Notes under the pieces: generated by a model
What the model was told of the DNA's origin: nothing
Seen by the model: the letters and a program-made list of their open reading frames with translations, nothing else
Databases searched by the model: none
Part shown: piece after piece, positions 47,699 to 56,626 of the stretch
Position numbering within the stretch: the first letter of the stretch is position 1
Layout: each line of letters opens with the position of its first letter
Source: Chthoniobacterales bacterium
GTDB lineage: Bacteria; Verrucomicrobiota; Verrucomicrobiia; Chthoniobacterales; UBA10450
Direction: 5' to 3'
DNA: 60,684 nt
Assembly: GCA_013815325.1 (NCBI GenBank)
Contig: JACDGM010000008.1
Location: 1 to 60,684 of the forward strand
Program-made: the position numbers and the translations under genes

Positions 47699-48196
47699 TT
47701 ATTTGAAGCGCGTCCCCGTCCACATCCCGCAAAACGAGAGAAGCAGATTACCGTTGGCGTCGTAGATATCGACTACCGTGTCGGCGGTGAAGCTATCGCC
47801 GCCGGGCGCGAGTGTCACTGTGGCGGTAATTTCAGCCCTTCCGGTGAAAGCGCCATTCGCATCGTAGCCGTAGGAGATGTCGCGCGCCGTGTAAGTATGG
47901 GTACCGCGCTCGTGCGTCCAATTGCCGTATTCTGGAGAGCCCAATCCCGGGGTCTCGCCGGGCGCGACGGCATAGCCATTAAGTGTCCCGCCTCGGTTGA
48001 AGGTGACTAGAGTTGGGAAATCCGGGTTGAGCGGCTCCCGGGTGACACAATCCACCCCGTGCCTGAGCACCTGCCAAGTGCCGACGATGGGTGGTTTTGA
48101 TGATGAGTCTGCGGATTGTTGTGCCTGGCCACAGACCAGGGAAGTTGTCGCGGCCAAGGCCGCTACGATGAGTACGATTTGCTTTGGTAAACGCAT
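47699..48196 (-). CDS. secreted hypothetical protein
   Basis: The protein has 165 residues. A strong ribosome-binding site (AAGGAG, 7 bases upstream) fixes ATG 48196. The signal peptide is MRLPKQIVLIVAALAATTSL followed by VCGQAQ. The mature part (PPIVGTWQVLRHGVDCV, FNRGGTLNGYAVAPGETP, GNWTHERGTHTYTARDISY) looks like a small beta-barrel of lipocalin-like or DUF1579-like type, but I do not recognise a family. It is divergent from the ECF sigma gene. Confidence 0.75.
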   Translation of the reverse strand: MRLPKQIVLIVAALAATTSLVCGQAQQSADSSSKPPIVGTWQVLRHGVDCVTREPLNPDFPTLVTFNRGGTLNGYAVAPGETPGLGSPEYGNWTHERGTHTYTARDISYGYDANGAFTGRAEITATVTLAPGGDSFTADTVVDIYDANGNLLLSFCGMWTGTRFK

Positions 48197-48425
48197 TTGA
48201 TTCTCCTTTTGTTTTGCTGTCATCCATTTCGTTTGTTTTTGGCCGGGTTTATTCCCGGCTTTAAGGGCTGCCCCCGCACATCTTCTAAAGCAACGGCAAG
48301 CCGAAGTTCCGAATTCATTTCGCAAGCTGCAACAACGTCGCTCGATCGCGCCTCGGAGGAGGCGTCGGCGTTGACCGCTTTTTACGCTTGTCTAAGGAAC
48401 CAAAAAGTGACCACGATGTTCCTCG

Positions 48426-49178
48426 ATGAACATGGAACTCGAACCACGTCTCTTCGCCACCACACGCTGGAGCCTGGTTCTTTGCGGAGCGAATTCCGAT
48501 AGCGACGAGCAGAAGTGTCGCGAAGCGCTGGCGGAACTTTGCCGCACTTATTGGCGTCCCGTTTTTTCCTATGTCTGCCGTCGTGGCTATTCGGCTGAGG
48601 ATGCGCAGGACCTGACCCAGGATTTCTTCGTCATGGTCCTGGAAAGCCATTGGCTGCTCAAGGCCGATCGAAGCCGGGGCCGATTTCGTTCGCTCCTACT
48701 CAAGTCGGTCCAGAATTTTCTTCACAACGTCTCCGATAAGAATCGACGGCTGAAGCGAGGCGGCGTTGTTGAATTCATCTCCTGGGACGCCTGGATGGCG
48801 GAAGCCCCTTCGCAATTATCGATTTCGTCGCAAGCGTTGGGAACTTTGGCGCCGGAGTGTCTTTTCGATTTGCGTTGGGCAGCGACAGTGGTCGAACAAG
48901 CACTGCGACGCCTACGCGAGGAATGCGAAGCCAAAGGGCGGCTCCGGCTCTTCGAAACGCTAAGCAGTTATCTCGTCGCGGAACGCGGGGAGACATCTTA
49001 TGCCAGTCTCGCCGCGAGCTTGGGTATCGAAGATACGATGGTAAAAAAGCAACTCCACAATTTGCGACAGCGCTACCGCTGGCTCGTGCGCGATGAAGTC
49101 ACTCACACAGTCGAAAATCCCGCTGACGTAGATGACGAAATCCGGCATCTCTGTGCCGCGCTTGCGGCCGGAACATGA
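48426..49178 (+). CDS. ECF-type RNA polymerase sigma factor (STPK-associated group)
   Basis: The protein has 250 residues. FATTRWSLV at the start is typical of the sigma group found next to Ser/Thr kinases in Planctomycetes and Verrucomicrobia. Region 2 is GYSAEDAQDLTQDFFVMVLE; region 4 is SYASLAASLGIEDTMVKKQL with an HTH. An extra C-terminal stretch of ~30 residues follows. It starts at 48426 or 48432. The kinase gene begins 9 bases after its stop, so the kinase probably controls it by phosphorylation (known for related pairs, inferred here). Confidence 0.88.
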   Translation: MNMELEPRLFATTRWSLVLCGANSDSDEQKCREALAELCRTYWRPVFSYVCRRGYSAEDAQDLTQDFFVMVLESHWLLKADRSRGRFRSLLLKSVQNFLHNVSDKNRRLKRGGVVEFISWDAWMAEAPSQLSISSQALGTLAPECLFDLRWAATVVEQALRRLREECEAKGRLRLFETLSSYLVAERGETSYASLAASLGIEDTMVKKQLHNLRQRYRWLVRDEVTHTVENPADVDDEIRHLCAALAAGT

Positions 49179-49187
49179 GCAAATCAG

Positions 49188-50282
49188 GTGATTGATCTTC
49201 CTGATTCGCTCACGCAGACGACTAAGGACGCGCCAAGCTGCGAGCGATGCGGCGCCACTACCCGGGTTGGCGAAGGACTTTGCGCGACCTGCCTTCTGCG
49301 CGAGGGGTTGGAGGCGGAGGGCGAGGCGTCGAGTCAGATATTCGAAAGTGTCCTCGCCGAAGCGAATGTGCCGGACAAACAGTGGCGCCTTGGTAACTAC
49401 GAGATCCTGGAGGAAATCGGGCGCGGAGGCATGGGCGTGATCTATCGCGCGCGGCAGCGCCACTCTCGACGGATGGTCGCGCTCAAACGTGTCCTGGCTT
49501 ACCAGGCAGACTCACACGAGACGCTGGCGCGTTTCCGGCGCGAAGCGGAAGCCGCGGCGCAGCTCGATCATCCGAACATCCTTCCGATTTACGAGGTGAG
49601 CGAGAGTGAGGACGGCCTGCCGTTCTTCAGTATGAAATACGCGACCGGCGGGAGCTTGCGCGCCGCGGCGCCCGCTCTGCGCAATCAGCCTAACGAGTGT
49701 ATCTCTCTGATGGCCAAAATCGCCCGCGCGATTCACTTCGCGCACGGCGAGGGGATTTTGCATCGCGATTTGCAGCCGGGAAATATCCTGCTCGATGGCC
49801 GTGGCGAGCCGTTCGTGAGCGACTTCGGCCTCGCCAAATGGCTTATGGGCGAGAGTGATCTCACCCAAACCATCACCACCTTTGGAACCCCGGGTTACAT
49901 CGCTCCCGAGCAGGCGGAAAGCGCCGCCAGCGATCTCACTCCCGCAGCTGACGTTTATAGCCTGGGCGCGATTTTGTTTAACCTGCTCGCCGGTCGCCCG
50001 CCGTTCGTGGGAGAAAATGTTCTCTCGGTCATTCATCAGACAGCCGCAAATCCGGCGCCGAAGTTACGCGCGCTCGCACCCTCGCTCGACCGCGACCTCG
50101 AAACGATTTGTGCGCGCTCCTGGAACGCGATCCGGGAGCGCGCTACCAAACCGCGGGTGATCTGGCCGAAGATCTCGAACGCTGGCTGGAGGGCCGTCCG
50201 ATCGTCGCACGCCCGGTCCATGCGCCGGTTCACCTTTGGCGCTGGTCGCGACGTAACCCGATTCTCGCCGGCGCTGGCCTAG
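49188..50282 (+). CDS. Ser/Thr protein kinase, N-terminal part (frameshifted gene)
   Basis: GTG 49188. A zinc-ribbon-like CERCGATTRVGEGLCATC precedes the kinase domain: GRGGMGVIYRA (Gly loop), ALKRVL (Lys), HRDLQPGNIL (catalytic loop), SDFGLAKW (DFG) and GYIAPEQAE. The catalytic-loop lysine of HRDLKP is replaced by Gln, which may reduce activity. After ETICAR (~50118) the frame is lost; adding one base gives ETICARCLERDPGARYQTAG and joins the C-terminal part. Confidence 0.85.
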   Translation: MIDLPDSLTQTTKDAPSCERCGATTRVGEGLCATCLLREGLEAEGEASSQIFESVLAEANVPDKQWRLGNYEILEEIGRGGMGVIYRARQRHSRRMVALKRVLAYQADSHETLARFRREAEAAAQLDHPNILPIYEVSESEDGLPFFSMKYATGGSLRAAAPALRNQPNECISLMAKIARAIHFAHGEGILHRDLQPGNILLDGRGEPFVSDFGLAKWLMGESDLTQTITTFGTPGYIAPEQAESAASDLTPAADVYSLGAILFNLLAGRPPFVGENVLSVIHQTAANPAPKLRALAPSLDRDLETICARSWNAIRERATKPRVIWPKISNAGWRAVRSSHARSMRRFTFGAGRDVTRFSPALA

Positions 50283-52024
50283 TGTGCCTGTTGTTAGGTG
50301 TAAGTGTCCTCTGGCTGCTCCGCGGACAAGTTGCTAACCCACCAGAGTTACCGGCGCCGGAAAAGAGCATTGCCGTGCTGCCATTCCAGGACCTGAGTGA
50401 TAACAAAGATAACTCTGGCTTCGGCGCCGGGATTCAGGACGACGTCCTGACGAGCCTCGCGCAGATTCACGATCTAAAAGTAATCAGCCGCACGAGCGTT
50501 GTGGCTTATCAAAAACCAGACGGGCGCAATATGCGCGCGATCGGGCGGGCGCTGGGCGTGGCGAATGTGCTCGAAGGGAGCGTCCGGCGCGCGGGCAACC
50601 GCGTGCTCGTCAACGTCCAGCTGATCGACGCGCGCCACGACCGGCATCTCTGGGCGGAGCGTTACGATCGCACCGTCGCCGATTCGATCGGCCTGCAAGG
50701 TGAGCTGGCTACCCAGATAGCAGTAGCTCTGAAAGCGACTCTCGCGCCGGAAGAAAAAGCCCGTCTGAGTGTCAAGCCTACCGATAACTCAGAGGCCTAC
50801 GTGCTTTACCTGACAGCACTCGGAAAGAAAGATGAGATCGCGGCCGAGGAGCTTTGCGTGCAGGCCACGGCGCTTGATCCAACTTTCGCCTCAGCTTATG
50901 CGCGAGCTTCTCTTCTCAATAGCGTTATTGCAGGCTACGAGCAGCCCCGGGTACGGAAGGCGAAAGCGCGAGCCCAGGCGGAGGAAGCTTTGCGCTTAGC
51001 GCCAACCTTAGGCGAAGCGCATATGGCTCTAGGTCTTTGCCTATATTGGGGAGATAGGAAATACGACGCAGCTCTCAAGGAGTTCCAGCTCGCCGCGGCA
51101 GCTTCTCCCAATAACGCCTGGATCTACAATTACGTTGGTGGCATCTATCGGCGGCAGGGACGCTGGCGCGAAGCGGTGGCCAGCTTCGACCGCGCTGTCT
51201 CCCTCGATCCTCGCAATGTCGAGATGATTTTCGCCGCTGCTAACAATCGTCTCTTTATGCGCGATTGGGCCGGGGCTACCGCCCGTTTTTCCCAGCTTCT
51301 GGAGATCAAGCCCAAGTCCAGCCTCACGAAAATCGCCCTGGCTTACCTGGCAGTATCTCGAGGAGGCGAGCCTGGAGCGAGCCAAACTCTGCTCCGGGAT
51401 GTTCCAGAGGACGCCGACGGATTGGTGACCCTAACTCGCTGGGACCTGGCGATGCTGGCGCGGGACTATGCCACCGCAGAAAAGATTCTGCGCGATTTCA
51501 CCTCGAAAGATTTTGGGTCGAAGGATTTCCAGAAAACATCTTGTCAGGGTCGGACGGCCCTTGCCCGCGGCGACATCGAATCGGCCCGGCGCTATTTTGC
51601 CGAGGCGACGCCCATTATGGAATCCTGGGCGCACGAAGATCCCGACGATCCAGACCGCCACGCTGAACTCGGATTACTCTATGCCTACATGCAGGGAAAG
51701 GAGGAGGCCCTCCGAGAATGTCGTCGGGCAATTGAGCTCGCTCCTGAGAGCCAGGACGCGTTTCACGGTGCGCTTTTCCAAGGCGATCTCGCTCTAGTTT
51801 ACGCGCTCGTCGGTGAAGCAGACCAGGCGATCACACTGATCGAGCGCCTCCTTTCTACTCCCGGCGCGCTCTCGTGGCCTATTAGTCCGCAAAACATCAC
51901 ACTGGCAGACCTGCGTTTGCGCTGGGAATGGGACTCGCTGCGAAGCAATCCGCGTTTCCAGAAAATCCTCGCCGCACCCGAGCCCAAGACCGCCCTAACG
52001 ACCATAGCGCAAACAAAAAGATAA
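50108..52024 (+). CDS. Ser/Thr kinase C-terminal part: membrane helix, TolB/FlgO-like domain and TPRs
   Basis: LERDPGARYQTAGDLAEDLE is the end of the kinase domain, in the shifted frame. One membrane segment follows (ILAGAGLVCLLLGVSVLWLL), then SIAVLPFQDLSDNKDNSGFG and GVANVLEGSVRRAGNRVLV, the domain seen in adenylate-cyclase- and FlgO-like signalling proteins, which would face the periplasm. At least six TPR units follow (for example AWIYNYVGGIYRRQGRWREA). The full-length gene would be ~945 codons. The TPRs probably bind the partner that controls the kinase. Confidence 0.85.
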   Translation: MCALLERDPGARYQTAGDLAEDLERWLEGRPIVARPVHAPVHLWRWSRRNPILAGAGLVCLLLGVSVLWLLRGQVANPPELPAPEKSIAVLPFQDLSDNKDNSGFGAGIQDDVLTSLAQIHDLKVISRTSVVAYQKPDGRNMRAIGRALGVANVLEGSVRRAGNRVLVNVQLIDARHDRHLWAERYDRTVADSIGLQGELATQIAVALKATLAPEEKARLSVKPTDNSEAYVLYLTALGKKDEIAAEELCVQATALDPTFASAYARASLLNSVIAGYEQPRVRKAKARAQAEEALRLAPTLGEAHMALGLCLYWGDRKYDAALKEFQLAAAASPNNAWIYNYVGGIYRRQGRWREAVASFDRAVSLDPRNVEMIFAAANNRLFMRDWAGATARFSQLLEIKPKSSLTKIALAYLAVSRGGEPGASQTLLRDVPEDADGLVTLTRWDLAMLARDYATAEKILRDFTSKDFGSKDFQKTSCQGRTALARGDIESARRYFAEATPIMESWAHEDPDDPDRHAELGLLYAYMQGKEEALRECRRAIELAPESQDAFHGALFQGDLALVYALVGEADQAITLIERLLSTPGALSWPISPQNITLADLRLRWEWDSLRSNPRFQKILAAPEPKTALTTIAQTKR

Positions 52025-52354
52025 TCGCCGATCTTACCGCAGCGGGCAGGCGCTTTGTAGCGTCCGCCGTCCCTAGCGGAGAGCCACCGTTGTAGTATCC
52101 GCTGTCCCAGCTCGCTCGCACCAAGCCTGTGGCTGCAATTCGGCAAGTGCGCTGGGGACAGCCCGCTACAACTTTGCGCCGCCTAAGAGGAGACGGGGGT
52201 GGCGGCATTAACGAAGCCGATTGCCACAGATGCTGGGCGTGTGGACCGGTCGACAAGAATCGGCCGAGAAGAAAATCTTCCGTGCGGGGACGCGTGTTAA
52301 GTCGCTGAGCCGATTCATCATCATCAGCCCCATCACTCCAACCGCCTAACGAAT
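52025..52354. other. intergenic region with a palindromic element
   Basis: There is no gene. GTTGTAGTATCCGCTGTCCC (52089-52108) and GGGGACAGCCCGCTACAAC (52154-52172) are inverted copies; a third arm-like copy TTTGTAGCGTCCGCCGTCCC is at 52055-52074. The 84-bp element 52089-52172 is of the TGTAGCGG type. The octamer 52345-52352 lies where the ribosome-binding site of the M3 peptidase gene would be. Confidence 0.6.
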
Positions 52355-54577
52355 ATGCCATTACTAACTCCAGTTGCCCGTTCCTCGTGCCGCATCCGCT
52401 TTTTCACGATTTTGTGCGCGTCGCTCCTTGTCATTTCGGCCCGCGCCGAGGAAGAGTCTCCCGCGCCCTCCCCGAGCGCCGCGCCCATGACTGAAAACCC
52501 GCTGCTGCAAGAGAGCTCGCTCGACTTCCATTACCCGCCCTTCGACAAAATAAAGGACGAGCACTTTGCGCCTGCCTACGAAAAGGGCATGGCGGATCAA
52601 CTGAAAGAGATCGAACCAATCGCCTCCAGCGCCGAGCCGCCCACCTTCGAAAACACCGTCGTCGCGCTGGAAAAGGCCGGCGATTTGCTCGGGCGGGTTG
52701 ACCGAATCTTTTCCAACCTCGCCGGCGCCAACACCAATCCGGCGCTGCAGAAGGTGGAAAGCGATATGGCGCCGAAGCTCGCTGCGCAACAGGACGCCAT
52801 TTTCCTGAACGGCCCGCTCTTCAAACGAGTCGAGACGATTTACAATGATCGCGACAAGCTCGGGCTCGACGACGAATCAAAATGGCTCGTCGAGCGCTAC
52901 TACAAGGATTTCGTGCGCGCGGGCGCGAAGCTCTCCGAGGCCGATAAGACAAAGCTGAAGGCGATGAACGCGGAGCTGGCGGAGCTGCAAACCAAGTTCG
53001 CTCAGAACGTGCTCAAGGAAAAGAATGCCGAGTCGATCGTGGTGGACGACCGCGCCGATCTGAAAGGACTTTCCGATAATGAAATTGCAGCCGCTGCGGT
53101 CGCGGCGAAAGAGGCGAAGAATAAGGCGGGCACCTTCGTCCTCCCGCTCCAGAACACGACGCAACAGCCTGCCCTAACGAGTCTAAAGAGTCGCGCCCTG
53201 CGCGAGCGCATCATGAAGACATCGCTCGCTCGTAATAGTCACGGCGGCGACTGGGATAACCGTCAGGCAGTCCTGCGGATGGTTAAATTGCGCGCGGAAC
53301 GCGCCAACCTCCTCGGTTACCCGAATCATGCCGCCTACCAGTTGGAGGATCAGACGGCGAAAAATGTCGAGACGGTGAACAAGTTGCTCGGCGAGCTCGC
53401 GCCGCCCGCAGTCGCCAACGCGCGCAAGGAAGCGGCCGACATGCAGCAGCTGATCGACAGGGAGAAGGGCGGCTTCCAGCTCGCTTCGTGGGATTGGGCC
53501 TACTACTCCGACCAGGTCCGGCAGGCCCGTTACGCTTTCGATGAATCGGAAATCAAACCGTATTTCGAGCTCAACCACGTTCTCCTTGACGGCGTCTTTT
53601 ATGCCGCCACTCAGCTCTACGGTATCACCTTCAAGGAACGCCACGATCTGCCGGTTTATCAGCCCGACGTCCGAGTCTTCGCGGTTTCCGACAAAGATGG
53701 CAGGCCGCTTGGAATCTTCCTGGCCGACTACTACGCGCGCCCCTCCAAGCGCGGCGGCGCCTGGATGAACGAATACGTCAACCAGAGCGACTTGTTAGGC
53801 ATGAAGCCGGTCGTGGCCAATCATCTTAATATTCCCAAGCCTGAAGCGGGCCAGCCGACGCTTCTCACCTTCGATGAGGTCACGACGATGTTTCACGAGT
53901 TCGGGCACGCGCTACACGGAATGTTTTCGCACGTGAAATACCCGCGCTTCAGCGGCACGAGTGTGCCGCGCGATTTCGTCGAGTATCCGTCGCAGGTGAA
54001 TGAAATGTGGGCGAGCTGGCCGCAGGTGCTAGAGCATTACGCGAAGCATTACAAGACGGGCGAGCCGATGCCGAAAGAGTTACTCGACAAAGTCCTGGCC
54101 GCGGAAAAATTCAATCAGGGCTTCAAGACGACCGAGTATCTCGCGGCCACCTTGCTCGATCAAGCCTGGCACCAGATCTCGCCCGCGGAAGTGCCTAACG
54201 ACGTTCTCGCCTTTGAAGCGAGCGCGTTAAAAAAAGCGGGCGTCGATCTGCCGACGGTCCCGCCGCGTTACCGCACGACCTACTTCTCGCACGCCTTCGC
54301 CGGCGGTTACAGCGCCGGTTACTACAGCTATATCTGGGCGGAAGAGCTCGATGCCGATAGCGTAGAATGGTTCAAGCAACACGGTGGCTTAAAGCGCGAG
54401 AACGGCGACCATTTTCGCGACACCCTCCTCTCTCGCGGGGGAAGCAAGGACGCGATGAAACTCTTCCACGACTTCACCGGCCGCGATCCCTGGATCGAGC
54501 CGCTTTTGAAACGACGCGGTCTCGACGGAGCCGCCGACCCGAAAGCAACTAACGAGGCGCCGCCACCGCAGTCCTAA
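52355..54577 (+). CDS. dcp: M3-family peptidyl-dipeptidase (Dcp/oligopeptidase type), exported
   Basis: The protein has 740 residues with an N-terminal signal peptide (FFTILCASLLVISARAEE). The zinc motif is FHEFGHALHGMFSH (about residues 510-523), with the third ligand in VEYPSQVNEMWA downstream. YYSYIWAEELDADSVEWF is another conserved M3 segment, so length and motifs fit Dcp. It removes C-terminal dipeptides, probably in the periplasm. ATG 52355. The C-terminal tail (DGAADPKATNEAPPPQS) is low-complexity. Confidence 0.92.
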   Translation: MPLLTPVARSSCRIRFFTILCASLLVISARAEEESPAPSPSAAPMTENPLLQESSLDFHYPPFDKIKDEHFAPAYEKGMADQLKEIEPIASSAEPPTFENTVVALEKAGDLLGRVDRIFSNLAGANTNPALQKVESDMAPKLAAQQDAIFLNGPLFKRVETIYNDRDKLGLDDESKWLVERYYKDFVRAGAKLSEADKTKLKAMNAELAELQTKFAQNVLKEKNAESIVVDDRADLKGLSDNEIAAAAVAAKEAKNKAGTFVLPLQNTTQQPALTSLKSRALRERIMKTSLARNSHGGDWDNRQAVLRMVKLRAERANLLGYPNHAAYQLEDQTAKNVETVNKLLGELAPPAVANARKEAADMQQLIDREKGGFQLASWDWAYYSDQVRQARYAFDESEIKPYFELNHVLLDGVFYAATQLYGITFKERHDLPVYQPDVRVFAVSDKDGRPLGIFLADYYARPSKRGGAWMNEYVNQSDLLGMKPVVANHLNIPKPEAGQPTLLTFDEVTTMFHEFGHALHGMFSHVKYPRFSGTSVPRDFVEYPSQVNEMWASWPQVLEHYAKHYKTGEPMPKELLDKVLAAEKFNQGFKTTEYLAATLLDQAWHQISPAEVPNDVLAFEASALKKAGVDLPTVPPRYRTTYFSHAFAGGYSAGYYSYIWAEELDADSVEWFKQHGGLKRENGDHFRDTLLSRGGSKDAMKLFHDFTGRDPWIEPLLKRRGLDGAADPKATNEAPPPQS

Positions 54578-54581
54578 TGCG

Positions 54582-54665
54582 CTGTAACGCGGGTCTCTGA
54601 CCCACGTCCGTCGAAGGACGGGCGGCCACGTCACCCTCGACGCGGGTCGGAGACCCGCGCTACAG
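54582..54665. repeat. 84-bp palindromic element downstream of the M3 peptidase gene
   Basis: CTGTAACGCGGGTCTCTGAC (from 54582) pairs with CGGAGACCCGCGCTACAG (to 54665). An internal CCGTCGAAGGACGG hairpin sits at the centre. It occupies most of the gap to treZ. Confidence 0.7.
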
Positions 54666-54721
54666 GCCGGCGACCAGCGCGACACGGCAACCACGGTGCG
54701 CTTCATCGCCGATTTCAGAGC

Positions 54722-56626
54722 GTGACGAAGAGTGCAACGCGCCGGCGGCTGCCGATTGGCGCGGAGGTCATCGCGGGAGGGCGGGCGCACTTTCGCGTCT
54801 GGGCGCCGAACGCGAAACGCGTCGAGGTCGTGATCGAGGAATCGGCCGACCCGTCCGTTGAGCGAAGCTTTCATGAGCTGACGGCCGAGCCGATGGGATA
54901 TTTTTCCGGAGTGGTCCAGGCGGGCGCTGGTCACCTTTATCGTTTTCGAATCAATGGCGCCGGAGATTTCCATCCGGACCCGGCATCGCGCAGCCAGCCG
55001 AGCGGCCCGCACCGCTCGTCGCGGGTGATCGATCCGCGAGCGTTTCGATGGAGCGACGCCGCCTGGCCCGGGTTGGAATTAAAGGGTCAGGTCATCTATG
55101 AATTGCACGTCGGCACCTTCACTCCGGAGGGGACCTGGGCGGCGGCTGCGGCGCACTTGCCCGAGCTCGCCCGGACCGGGATCAGCGTCATCGAGATGAT
55201 GCCAATCGCGGATTTCGGTGGTGAGTTCGGATGGGGTTACGACGGCGTCAATCTCTTCGCGCCCTGCAGGCTCTACGGCACGCCCGACGATTTGCGGCAG
55301 TTCATCGACAGCGCGCACTCGTTAGGCATGGGTGTCATCCTCGATGTGGTCTATAACCATCTTGGGCCCGACGGAAATTATCTCTCGGTTTTCTCGAACG
55401 ACTATTTTACCGACCGTTACAAAACCGATTGGGGTGAACCGATCAATTTTGACGGGCCGAATTCCGCGCCGGTGCGGGAATTCTTTATCGCCAACGCGCG
55501 CTACTGGATCGACGAATTTCATTTTGACGGTTTCCGTTTCGATGCGACGCAGAGCATTTTCGATCGATCGAAGGAGCACATTCTGAGCGCGATCGGAAAA
55601 GCCGCACGCACTGCGGCGAGGAAACGAGCCATCATTTTGGTGGCGGAAAATGAACCGCAAAAGACCCGGCTGGTCCGCGCCGCAGCCGACTCAGGATACG
55701 GTCTCGACGCGCTTTGGAATGACGACCTGCATCACTCCGCGATCGTCGCCCTCACGGGGCGCAATCCCGCTTATTACACTGATTATCGCGGCTCGCCGCA
55801 GGAGTTCATCTCGGCGGTGAAATATGGCTACCTCTATCAAGGACAGCACTATCGCTGGCAAAAAAAACGCCGCGGCACGCCCGCCTTGGATCTGCCGCCG
55901 GAAGCTTTTGTCGCTTTTACTGAGAACCACGATCAAATCGCCAATTCCGTGACCGGCGAGCGCACCCGCCTAACGACTTCGCCCGGCCGCTACCGCGCCT
56001 TGACGGCGCTCCTCCTTCTCGCCCCATGGACGCCGATGATTTTCCAAGGCCAGGAATTTGGCGCGACGACTCCTTTTCTCTATTTTGCCGATCTCACGGA
56101 AAGCCTGCGCGACCCGGTGCGCCGCGGGCGCATCGTTTTCCTGAGACAATTCCCCTCGATCTTCCCCAAAAAGATGGAAGCACGCATCCCGGCGCCCTCT
56201 GCGCTTGAGACCTTCGAACGCAGCAAACTCGATCCCGCGGAACGCGAAATGAAGGGGCCGATCAGCCGGCTCTTTCGCGACCTCATTCGCCTGCGGCGCG
56301 CTGATCCGAGTTTCTCCCGGCAGGAACGCGGCGGCGTCGATGGCGCTGTCCTTGGGCCGAACTGCTTCGTCTTGCGTTTCTTTGACTCGTTAGGCGGCGA
56401 CCGTCTGCTCGTGGTTAATCTGGGTGCCGCGTTTGTTTTCGAGGTGGCGCCCGAGCCGCTCCTCGCCCCGCCGGCGCCGGGCCGTTGGAAAACGCTCTGG
56501 TCGAGCGAAGCCCCTAAATACGGCGGTCCCGGCGAGGTCGCGCTCGAAACGAAGACCGGCTGGACTATTCCGGCCGAGGCGGCGGTTGCCTTGCAGCCGG
56601 TGCCACGTTTGCTAAAGGCGCGCTGA
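54722..56626 (+). CDS. treZ: malto-oligosyltrehalose trehalohydrolase (GH13)
   Basis: The protein has 634 residues from GTG 54722. It releases trehalose from maltooligosyltrehalose. The N-terminal domain has GRAHFRVWAPNAKRVEVVIE; the barrel has IYELHVGTFTPEGTWAAAA, DVVYNHLGPDGNYL, FHFDGFRFDATQSIFD (nucleophile), ILVAENEPQ (acid/base) and VAFTENHDQIANS. These spacings favour TreZ over branching enzyme. treY, which supplies its substrate, is not in the window. The stop overlaps the next start (TGATG). Confidence 0.87.
   Translation: MTKSATRRRLPIGAEVIAGGRAHFRVWAPNAKRVEVVIEESADPSVERSFHELTAEPMGYFSGVVQAGAGHLYRFRINGAGDFHPDPASRSQPSGPHRSSRVIDPRAFRWSDAAWPGLELKGQVIYELHVGTFTPEGTWAAAAAHLPELARTGISVIEMMPIADFGGEFGWGYDGVNLFAPCRLYGTPDDLRQFIDSAHSLGMGVILDVVYNHLGPDGNYLSVFSNDYFTDRYKTDWGEPINFDGPNSAPVREFFIANARYWIDEFHFDGFRFDATQSIFDRSKEHILSAIGKAARTAARKRAIILVAENEPQKTRLVRAAADSGYGLDALWNDDLHHSAIVALTGRNPAYYTDYRGSPQEFISAVKYGYLYQGQHYRWQKKRRGTPALDLPPEAFVAFTENHDQIANSVTGERTRLTTSPGRYRALTALLLLAPWTPMIFQGQEFGATTPFLYFADLTESLRDPVRRGRIVFLRQFPSIFPKKMEARIPAPSALETFERSKLDPAEREMKGPISRLFRDLIRLRRADPSFSRQERGGVDGAVLGPNCFVLRFFDSLGGDRLLVVNLGAAFVFEVAPEPLLAPPAPGRWKTLWSSEAPKYGGPGEVALETKTGWTIPAEAAVALQPVPRLLKAR

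Noticed and set aside
54722..56626. Glycogen branching enzyme (GlgB) as the identity of the GH13 gene before the GH133 gene
   Set aside because: The YELHVGTFTPEGTW and INFDGPNSAPVREFF segments and the length fit trehalohydrolase (TreZ) better.
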